Assembly: GCA_001570385.1 (NCBI GenBank)
Contig: BBYL01000015.1
Coordinates: forward strand, 196,659 to 260,658
DNA: 64,000 nucleotides
Direction: 5' to 3'
From: Microtetraspora glauca
Lineage (GTDB): Bacteria; Actinomycetota; Actinomycetes; Streptosporangiales; Streptosporangiaceae
Shown here: one piece after another, positions 16,573-22,533 of the stretch
Position numbering within the stretch: the stretch's first letter is position 1
Layout: every line of letters starts with the position of its first letter
The notes under the pieces: model-generated
The model's input: the letters and a program-made list of their open reading frames with translations, nothing else
The model's database searches: none
What the model was told of the DNA's origin: nothing
Program-made: the position numbers and the translations under genes

Positions 16573-16839
16573 TCAGCGGGCCCGTGACGCGGCGGCGAAC
16601 TGCGCCACGTCCTCGGCGCCGTCCTCGATCAGTTTGGCGGCCAGGTCGGACAGGGCGCGCCCCGCCGCGAGCTCGTCCCCGATCTGGGGGACCGGCCGAT
16701 CATGAGGGTTGCGCCGGGCGTGGGCGACGCTCTCGTGCCGAGTGCCGTCACCCGCGTGGAGCACGGCCCTCGCCGTGGTCACCTGATCTTCGTCGTCCTC
16801 GCTGATGAAGATCTCGACGTTCCATTCCTTGGCTTCCAT
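16573..16839 (-). CDS. DUF1876 protein, Rv1738-like
   Basis: This 88-residue protein has the DUF1876 (dsRBD-like) fold. The N-terminal strand reads EWNVEIFISEDDEDQVTTAR, and the signature RRNPHDRPVPQIGDELAAGR and RALSDLAAKL follows. This closely parallels M. tuberculosis Rv1738 ([20 protein letters not shown]), one of the strongest hypoxia-induced DosR genes. Rv1738 has been structurally likened to ribosome hibernation factors. ATG 16839 has GGAGGT seven bases upstream; GTG 16848 would overlap that site. A DevR-type box at 16939-16952 precedes it. The predicted role is translation silencing in dormancy, by homology only. Confidence 0.9.
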   Translation of the reverse strand: MEAKEWNVEIFISEDDEDQVTTARAVLHAGDGTRHESVAHARRNPHDRPVPQIGDELAAGRALSDLAAKLIEDGAEDVAQFAAASRAR

Positions 16840-16938
16840 CGCGAACACCTCCCACTCCAGCGTCCCCTCCGTCCGGATCGGACGGAAGGGACTTTTGGCC
16901 TGGTATGTCGCTATAAATCCGCGTTAATCCGTTTTCTT

Positions 16939-16952
16939 GGGACCAGGGGTCA
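16939..16952. promoter_or_regulatory. DevR/DosR-type box upstream of the DUF1876 gene
   Basis: Core GGGACCAGGGGTCA lies within TTGGGACCAGGGGTCAGAA and fits eight of nine fixed positions. It overlaps the stop codon (16950-16952) of the XRE-PNPOx gene. It is about 100 bases upstream of the DUF1876 start. Confidence 0.5.
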
Positions 16953-17618
16953 GAAGCCGCGGATACGGCGCCCGGTGATGTTGTGCGGAACGATGCTGAT
17001 GTACGTCTCGCGTTCACCGCCGGCCCAGGGCTCGACCTCGGTGCTCGCCGCCTCCGCCACCTCGCTCGCCGAAACGTGGTGGGCGGGCCCCTGTACGAGC
17101 ACGCTCCACCCTTCCCGGTTGACGTCGTCGATGTGGTCGACCTCGAAGCCGATCGTGAGCTCGACGCCCACCATGCCGGTGCGCACGGCCTTCTCCATCG
17201 GGCCGCCGTACTGAGTGCGGAAGACGATGGCCCCGTTGTGGACCTTGAAGTTCACCGGGAAGACCGTCGGCCCGGACGGCCCGCTGAAGGCGACCCTGCC
17301 GACGCCGCCGGGAGCGATGAGCCGCATGCACTCCTCGGGATCGAGCGCGTGCAGGACCGGGTGCGCGGCGGCGGATCCCTGGCCGGGCGGCTGGTCCATC
17401 CCGGCGCCGAGCAGGTCGTCCGGTGTGGTCTCCAGCGCCGCCGCCAGCCGCAGCAGCGCCTCCTCGGTGATCGAGGCGGCGGACTCCTCGACGTACTCCA
17501 CGAATCCGGGGGCCATTCCCGCTCGCTCTGCCAGATCCTCGCGGCTGAGTCCCAGACGCTTGCGGTGATAGGCGATGCGGCGGCCCAGATCACCGGGCGA
17601 GACTGTACGGCGGGACAT
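16950..17618 (-). CDS. XRE helix-turn-helix fused to PNPOx-like flavin domain
   Basis: This 222-residue protein joins two domains. The N-terminal XRE-type helix-turn-helix (about residues 8-72) includes LGRRIAYHRKRLGLSREDLAERAG and LAAALETTPDDLL. The C-terminal pyridoxamine-5'-phosphate-oxidase-like split barrel (about 88-220) includes ECMRLIAPGGVGRVAFSG, TVFPVNFKVHNGAIVFRT and GWSVLVQGPAHHV. Split barrels of this sort bind FMN, F420 or haem, so the protein may be a cofactor- or redox-responsive regulator; that is inference. ATG 17618 is chosen because AAGGAAGGGGAG lies upstream; ATG 17636 is in frame but has no site. Confidence 0.85.
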   Translation of the reverse strand: MSRRTVSPGDLGRRIAYHRKRLGLSREDLAERAGMAPGFVEYVEESAASITEEALLRLAAALETTPDDLLGAGMDQPPGQGSAAAHPVLHALDPEECMRLIAPGGVGRVAFSGPSGPTVFPVNFKVHNGAIVFRTQYGGPMEKAVRTGMVGVELTIGFEVDHIDDVNREGWSVLVQGPAHHVSASEVAEAASTEVEPWAGGERETYISIVPHNITGRRIRGF

Positions 17619-17741
17619 CGGCTCCCCTTCCTTCATACCGGGTGTGTCAGAACACCCTCATGAGCGACGGTACGCCGTTCCGGTCGCGGTCGTCGCGATA
17701 CCCCACCCAAGACCGCTTATACCGCCAGAGTCAGGGCATCA

Positions 17742-17755
17742 GGGACCTAAGCCCC
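17742..17755. promoter_or_regulatory. DevR/DosR-type box between divergent genes
   Basis: Core GGGACCTAAGCCCC within CAGGGACCTAAGCCCCTG matches all nine fixed positions of GGGACnnnnGnCCC. It lies about 95 bases before the CBS-BON gene at 17849 and 124 bases before the XRE-PNPOx gene on the other strand, so it could serve both. A weaker site (AGGACATAAGACGC, 17765-17778) lies 23 bases downstream. Confidence 0.75.
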
Positions 17756-17848
17756 TGCGGGCGGAGGACATAAGACGCTGCCGGGCGGCTCCGCCCCGGG
17801 CGGACGCTGGTCGGGGAAGCGAGTGAGGCGGCAGCGAGGGAGGAAGCC

Positions 17849-18508
17849 ATGTCCGTCACCGTCAGAGACGTCATGGGCCGGGTGGCGATCGCGGTCCAGG
17901 AGGACGCGGGATTCGCCGACATCGCTGCCGCGATGGAGCGGTACGGGGTGGGCGCGGTGGCCGTCGTCGACGCAGAACGCCGGCCCGTCGGAGTGGTCTC
18001 GGAGGACGACCTGCTGCTCCGGGAGACCGACGAGCCCGGAGGGATCGGCGGGATCCTCGACGTCGGCCGCCGCCGCGAGCACCGGAGGGCGCTCGGCGTC
18101 ACCGCCGCCGAGATCATGAGCACGCCGCCCGTGACGGTGACCCCCGGGACGCCCGTACGGGTCGCCGCGCGCCTGATGCACGAGAAGCGGATCAAGCAAC
18201 TGCCGGTGATCGACCCGGTCAGCGGGCGCATCGCCGGGACCGTGCACCAGTCCGACCTGCTCCGCATCTTCAACCGTCCCGTCGAGGACGTACGCGCGGA
18301 CATCATGGACGTGATCAGGCGGCAGGCCGATCCGGAGTGCCTGGAGATCGTCATCGAGTCCGGCATGGTGACGCTCAGGGGACGGGTGCGGCGGCGCTCC
18401 CAGGTCTGCCATCTCGTCGAGGGCGTACGCGCGGTCGAGGGCGTGATCGACGTCACGACCGAGATCACGTTCGCCAGGAACGACCTGGCCGTCCCGCCGC
18501 TGCTCTGA
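17849..18508 (+). CDS. CBS-domain pair with C-terminal BON domain
   Basis: This 219-residue protein is a paralogue of the minus-strand CBS-BON gene at 13.2-13.9 kb. The first CBS motif spans about residues 1-58 (VRDVMGRVAIAVQEDAG through VGVVSEDDLLL). The second spans about 85-145 (AAEIMSTPPVTVTPGTP through AGTVHQSDLLRIF). A BON domain follows at about 150-212 (LEIVIESGMVTLRGRV). GAGGGAGG precedes the ATG. The adenine-nucleotide-binding Bateman module suggests energy sensing, but the partner is unknown. A full-match DevR-type box lies upstream. It is convergent with the devR-like gene. Confidence 0.9.
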   Translation: MSVTVRDVMGRVAIAVQEDAGFADIAAAMERYGVGAVAVVDAERRPVGVVSEDDLLLRETDEPGGIGGILDVGRRREHRRALGVTAAEIMSTPPVTVTPGTPVRVAARLMHEKRIKQLPVIDPVSGRIAGTVHQSDLLRIFNRPVEDVRADIMDVIRRQADPECLEIVIESGMVTLRGRVRRRSQVCHLVEGVRAVEGVIDVTTEITFARNDLAVPPLL

Positions 18509-18609
18509 CGCCGCTGCTCTGACCGTGCCCCGGCCGCCGTACCGGCCACGCCCCCGGCGTCGCTCCCGCTGTCGCCCCCCGCTGTCATTCCGGCCGCACG
18601 CCGGGCGGC

Positions 18610-19251
18610 TCACTCGCCGCGATCGACCTTCAGGCGCGCGGCGAGGGCCGCCGCCTGTGTGCGCCGCTGCATGTTGAGCTTGCTCAGCAGGTTGGACACG
18701 TAGTTCTTGACGGTCTTCTCGGCGAGGTAGAGACGCTCACCGATTTGCCGGTTGGTCAGTCCCTCGCCGATCAGCTCCAGGATGTGCCGCTCCTGCTCCG
18801 ACAGCGCCGCGAGCGGATCCCTTTTGCCGGCCTGATCGCGCAGGCGCTGGAGCATGGTCGCCGTCGTCTGCGGGTCGAGCAGCGACTGGCCCGACGCCAC
18901 CGTCCGGACGGCCCCCACGAGATCGGACCCGTGGATCTGCTTGAGCACGTACCCCGCGGCCCCCGCCATCACGGCGTCGAACAGCGCCTCGTCGTCGGCG
19001 AAGGACGTCAACATCAGGCAGGCCAGCTCGGGCATCCGCGAACGCACCTCCCGGCAGACGTCCACGCCGTTGCCGTCGGGCAGCCGTACGTCGAGGACCG
19101 CGACGTCCGGTTTGAGCGCCGGGATGCGCGCGATCGCGGACTCGGCCGTCCCGGCCTCGCCGACGACCTCGATGTCGTCCTCGGCCTCGAGCAAAGCCGC
19201 CACGCCGCGCCGTACGACCTCGTGGTCGTCCAGGAGGAATACACGAATCAT
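18610..19251 (-). CDS. devR: DevR/DosR-like NarL-family response regulator
   Basis: This 213-residue two-component regulator aligns along its length with M. tuberculosis DosR (DevR). The receiver domain (about 1-120) has the acidic pocket D8-D9, phospho-acceptor D54 (AVLDVRLPDGNG), T82 and K104, at the same positions as DosR. The C-terminal LuxR-type HTH (about 148-205) reads LTNRQIGERLYLAEKTVKNY, then LLSKLNMQRRTQAA, matching the DosR DNA-contact helix (KTVKNYVS). It should bind the GGGACnnnnGnCCC boxes of this cluster. Two boxes lie in its divergent promoter with usp, suggesting autoregulation. GTG 19260 is an alternative start. No histidine kinase gene is nearby. Confidence 0.9.
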   Translation of the reverse strand: MIRVFLLDDHEVVRRGVAALLEAEDDIEVVGEAGTAESAIARIPALKPDVAVLDVRLPDGNGVDVCREVRSRMPELACLMLTSFADDEALFDAVMAGAAGYVLKQIHGSDLVGAVRTVASGQSLLDPQTTATMLQRLRDQAGKRDPLAALSEQERHILELIGEGLTNRQIGERLYLAEKTVKNYVSNLLSKLNMQRRTQAAALAARLKVDRGE

Positions 19252-19326
19252 GTCATGCACGCTAGCGTCCGTTTCGCCTGGATGGGTAGAGAGCGGGGAC
19301 GCGGGCGGACCGACCGGCCACGATGC

Positions 19327-19340
19327 GGGGCGGAGGTCCC
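19327..19340. promoter_or_regulatory. DevR/DosR-type box on the devR side
   Basis: On the minus strand the core reads GGGACCTCCGCCCC, a full match to GGGACnnnnGnCCC. It lies about 76-90 bases upstream of the devR-like start and exactly 22 bases from the next box. Confidence 0.7.
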
Positions 19341-19348
19341 GAATCCAT

Positions 19349-19362
19349 GGGACGTTGGGCCA
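19349..19362. promoter_or_regulatory. DevR/DosR-type box on the usp side
   Basis: Core GGGACGTTGGGCCA matches eight of nine fixed positions. It starts 22 bases (about two helical turns) after the start of the neighbouring box and lies about 64 bases before the usp gene at 19426. Confidence 0.65.
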
Positions 19363-19425
19363 CTGCCCGGTCGTTCGGCCGGATGATGGAATGAGATCAG
19401 CAGGCCCCCGAGAAGGAGACGCGCC

Positions 19426-20295
19426 ATGACCGGACCCATCGTTGTCGGCGTCGACGGTTCCCCGCAATCGACCGCGGCGGTGGACTGGGCGGCGGACGAC
19501 GCCGCCCGCAGGGGCGTCCCGTTGAAGATCGTGCACGTTCGCGAGCCGTGGGCGAACGAGTATCCCTTCCACCGGGTCGAGGGGTTCGACCAGTCGCTGT
19601 CCGACTTCTGCGAGGGCGTCATCAGCGGCGCCGTGCAGCGGGCCAAGGAACGCGTCCCCGGCCTCGCGGTCACCGCGGAACTGGCCACGGGCACGGTCGT
19701 GGAAAAGCTGAAGGCCGAGTCCCGGCAGGCCCGCGCGCTGGTCGTCGGCAGCAGGGGCATGGGCGGGTTCGCCGGCCTGGTGCTCGGATCGATCAGCATG
19801 GGCATCGCCGGTCGCGCCGCCTGCCCGGTCGTGATCGTACGGGGGCCGCGGAAGGACGAGCGGCGGGAGATCGTCGTCGGGTTCGACGGGTCGGAGCACT
19901 CCGAGGCCGCCATGCGGTACGCCTTCGAAGAGGCGCAACTGCGGGGCGCCGGGGTGCGCGTGGTCTACGCGTGGCAGATGCCGGCGTTCACGCCGTTCGC
20001 GGTCGGCTACACCCGTGTGCTCGACGAGGTCTTCGAGCAGAGCGCGGAGATGGCGCGACGCCAGCTCGCGCCCTGGCGGGAGAAGTACCCGGACGTGCCG
20101 GTGACCCAGTCGGCCGTCTGCGGGCATCCCATCGCCGTCCTGTCGGACTTCTCCCGCGAGGCCGACCTGCTCGTGGTCGGGTCGCGCGGGCTCGGCGGGT
20201 TCGGCTCGGCCGTGCTGGGATCGGTCGGCCACGGGGTCCTGCACCGGGCTCATTGCGCCGTCGCCGTCGTGGGCCGGGGAGAGGAGGAGCGATGA
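19426..20295 (+). CDS. Universal stress protein, tandem UspA domains
   Basis: This 289-residue protein has two UspA domains (about 1-142 and 146-285). Each starts with an ATP-site strand (IVVGVDGSPQS and IVVGFDGSEHS). Each ends with a G-2x-G-9x-G-S/T signature (VVGSRGMGGFAGLVLGSISMG and VVGSRGLGGFGSAVLGSVGHG), so both sites should bind ATP. GAGAAGGAG precedes the ATG. It overlaps the following CBS gene by four bases (ATGA), so the two are translationally coupled. It is divergent from devR across a promoter with two DevR-type boxes. This is the second tandem Usp gene of the cluster. Confidence 0.93.
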   Translation: MTGPIVVGVDGSPQSTAAVDWAADDAARRGVPLKIVHVREPWANEYPFHRVEGFDQSLSDFCEGVISGAVQRAKERVPGLAVTAELATGTVVEKLKAESRQARALVVGSRGMGGFAGLVLGSISMGIAGRAACPVVIVRGPRKDERREIVVGFDGSEHSEAAMRYAFEEAQLRGAGVRVVYAWQMPAFTPFAVGYTRVLDEVFEQSAEMARRQLAPWREKYPDVPVTQSAVCGHPIAVLSDFSREADLLVVGSRGLGGFGSAVLGSVGHGVLHRAHCAVAVVGRGEEER

Positions 20296-20768
20296 GCGTG
20301 GAAACCCTGACCGCGGAGCAGATCATGACCCGCGTGCTGGTCACGGTCACCGTGGAGGAGTCCCCACTGATGGCGTGGGAGCTGATGCGCCGCGCCGGCG
20401 TCCACCACCTGCCCGTGGTCGACGACGACTGCCACGTTCTCGGCATCCTCACCAGTGAGGACGTCGCCGCCACCTGGTGCGGTGGCGGCCCGGACGAGCA
20501 CTCGCGCCGCCAGGTGGGCAGCTTGCTCGGCCGGCGCCGGTTGCCCAAGGTCGGCCCGGGACACCCGCTGTCGCGGATCACGGGCGTGATGCTCGACGTC
20601 GGATGCGACGCCGTACCCGTCGTCTCGGCGGAGGGCACGCTGCTGGGGCTGGTCACCGTCAGCGACGTCCTGAGCGCCGTGGCCGGCCGGACCGTGCGGG
20701 AGGAGAAGGGCCGGGGCGAGGTGCGGACCGGGCTGTTCCATCTCAATCCCGTGCTGCCGCCTGACTGA
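20292..20768 (+). CDS. CBS-domain pair protein
   Basis: This 158-residue protein is a Bateman module without a BON domain. The first CBS motif spans about residues 5-65 (AEQIMTRVLVTVTVEESP through VLGILTSEDVAATW). The second spans about 80-138 (KVGPGHPLSRITGVMLDVG through LLGLVTVSDVLSAV). It is translated directly after the Usp protein through an ATGA overlap, with GGAGGAG inside the upstream gene as ribosome-binding site. The coupling with a Usp protein suggests a shared response to the cell's adenylate state, as inference. Confidence 0.9.
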   Translation: MSVETLTAEQIMTRVLVTVTVEESPLMAWELMRRAGVHHLPVVDDDCHVLGILTSEDVAATWCGGGPDEHSRRQVGSLLGRRRLPKVGPGHPLSRITGVMLDVGCDAVPVVSAEGTLLGLVTVSDVLSAVAGRTVREEKGRGEVRTGLFHLNPVLPPD

Positions 20769-20835
20769 CCGCGGCGCCGCCCGTGCCACGCGTGTGCCTC
20801 GCGTGTGCCTCTGACCGCGCCGCCGGCCGCACGGG

Positions 20836-20871
20836 GGGACCATCGGCTGATCCACGACCGACCTTCGACCC
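20836..20871. promoter_or_regulatory. Pair of weak DevR-type boxes upstream of the flavodoxin-like gene
   Basis: Cores GGGACCATCGGCTG (20836-20849) and CCGACCTTCGACCC (20858-20871) each match seven of nine fixed positions. Their starts are 22 bases apart, the same spacing as at the devR-usp promoter. They lie 50-85 bases before the gene. Confidence 0.4.
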
Positions 20872-20920
20872 TGAAACGCCCCGCGTGGTCGGGCGGAGAC
20901 TGGCGCCGGAGGTGATCTTC

Positions 20921-21406
20921 ATGGCACGGGTTCTGGTCGCGTACGGCTCCAAGAGGGGGTCCACGGCCGAGATCGCCGAGTGGATCGGTCAGACGTTGCG
21001 CGAGGAGGGCCATCAGGTCGACGTCCTCGCGGCGGGCGCCGCGAGGGACGCGCGAGGCTACGACGCGGTGATCCTGGGCGGCGGGCTGTACGCGAGACGA
21101 TGGCACAGGGACGTCCAGCGGTTCGCCCGCCGCCACGCGACCACCCTGCGGGCCGTGTCGGTCTGGCTGTTCAGCAGCGGGCCGCTGGACCATTCCGCGG
21201 TGGAGCGGGACATCCCCCCGACGCCGAACGTCGCCCGCTGGTCGGCCAGGCTGGAGGCCCTCGGCCACGCCACGTTCGGAGGGCGGCTCGCCGAGGACGC
21301 CGCGGGTTTCCCCGCGTCGTCGATGGCCAGGACCATGGCGGGTGACTTCCGCGACCGGGCCCACATCGAGGCCTGGGCGAAGGCGGTGGCCGCCGAGCTG
21401 GGGTGA
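20921..21406 (+). CDS. Flavodoxin-domain protein (HemG-like)
   Basis: This 161-residue protein begins with MARVLVAYGSKRGSTAEIAE, the FMN phosphate-binding loop of flavodoxins. DAVILGGGLYARRWHRDVQRF and SVWLFSSGPLD follow, as in menaquinone-dependent protoporphyrinogen oxidase (HemG)-type and related flavodoxin_5 proteins. Such proteins carry out FMN-dependent electron transfer in the cytoplasm or at the membrane. GGAGGTGATC precedes the ATG. It closes the dormancy cluster and has two weak DevR-type boxes upstream. Whether it oxidises protoporphyrinogen or another substrate cannot be told. Confidence 0.85.
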   Translation: MARVLVAYGSKRGSTAEIAEWIGQTLREEGHQVDVLAAGAARDARGYDAVILGGGLYARRWHRDVQRFARRHATTLRAVSVWLFSSGPLDHSAVERDIPPTPNVARWSARLEALGHATFGGRLAEDAAGFPASSMARTMAGDFRDRAHIEAWAKAVAAELG

Positions 21407-21439
21407 CGAAGCGGCCGCCCGCCGGGTAGGAGCACCCAC

Positions 21440-22414
21440 ATGGGGCACCTGCCGGCGTACGCGCCGATGACGGCCCAGCTCGGGCAGTTGCCGCCGGAGG
21501 CGCAGGACGAGCTGTACGGCTACGAGATGAAGTGGGACGGCGTGCGCGCGCTCGGCTACGTCGAGGACGGGCGGCTGCGCCTGGTCTCGCGCAATGGGCT
21601 GGACGTCACCGTCGCCTATCCCGAGATCGGCCCGCTCGCGCACGCGGTCGGGGACGCGGTCGTGCTCGACGGGGAGATCGTGGCGTTCGGTGCGCGCGGC
21701 CTGCCCAGCTTCGGGGCGCTCCAGCCGCGCATGCACCAGCGCGACCCGGCCAGGATCAGGCTGCTGGCCCGGGCCGTCCCCGTCACATACCTGATCTTCG
21801 ACATCCTCCATCTCGGGGACGCCACCACGATCCGCCTGCCGTACGCCGAGCGGCGCGACCTGCTGGAGCGCACCGTCGTGGCGGGGGAGCGCTGGGATGT
21901 GCCGCCCCACTCAGCCGGAGGAGGCGCGACGGTGTTCGAGACCAGCCGCGAGCTGCTCCTGGAGGGCGTCGTCGCCAAGCGGCTCTCCTCGCCGTACCGG
22001 CCGGGACGGCGCAGCAGGGACTGGCTGAAGATCAAGCACTTCCGCACCCAGGATGTCGTCATCGGCGGCTGGAAACCGGGCGAGGGGAGGCGCGCCGAGG
22101 GCATCGGCTCGCTGCTGCTCGGCGTGCACGACGAAGCCGGTCGGCTGGTCTTCGCCGGGCACGTCGGCACCGGCTTCACCGAGGCGATGCTCGCCGGCCT
22201 GGCCGAACGGCTGGCGCCGCTCGCCCGCGCGAAGAGCCCGTTCGACGACGAGGTGCCGCGCGAGCACGCCCGGCACGCGCGCTGGGTGGAGCCCGTCCTG
22301 GTCGGCGAGGTGCGGTACGCCGAGTGGACCGGGGACGGCCGGCTGCGCCACCCGAGCTGGCGGGGTCTGCGCCCGGACCGGAGGGCCGACGACGTCGTCA
22401 GGGAACCCGGCTGA
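21440..22414 (+). CDS. ATP-dependent DNA ligase (LigC/LigD-ligase-like)
   Basis: This 324-residue enzyme joins DNA nicks using ATP. The nucleotidyltransferase domain (about 1-200) has motif I KWDGVRAL, with adenylated Lys31. It also has motif III (LDGEIVAF), motif IV (EGVVAKRL) and motif V (WLKIKHF). An OB-fold domain completes it (about 205-320), with VVIGGWKPGEGRR and HVGTGFTEAML. No polymerase or nuclease domain is fused, so it resembles stand-alone LigC-type ligases or the LigD ligase domain rather than full LigD. Partners such as Ku are not in the window. The start has GTAGGAG upstream. Confidence 0.92.
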   Translation: MGHLPAYAPMTAQLGQLPPEAQDELYGYEMKWDGVRALGYVEDGRLRLVSRNGLDVTVAYPEIGPLAHAVGDAVVLDGEIVAFGARGLPSFGALQPRMHQRDPARIRLLARAVPVTYLIFDILHLGDATTIRLPYAERRDLLERTVVAGERWDVPPHSAGGGATVFETSRELLLEGVVAKRLSSPYRPGRRSRDWLKIKHFRTQDVVIGGWKPGEGRRAEGIGSLLLGVHDEAGRLVFAGHVGTGFTEAMLAGLAERLAPLARAKSPFDDEVPREHARHARWVEPVLVGEVRYAEWTGDGRLRHPSWRGLRPDRRADDVVREPG

Positions 22415-22533
22415 CCGGCCGCGCGGAGGCGATCCCCTCGGCACCTGCACGCGCGCGAAGTTACGGCGGAGACATAACCTAGATTCTGTCGAGTCCGGTT
22501 CCGCGCGCGGCGATCCGCGAGCCGAGGCGTTTG

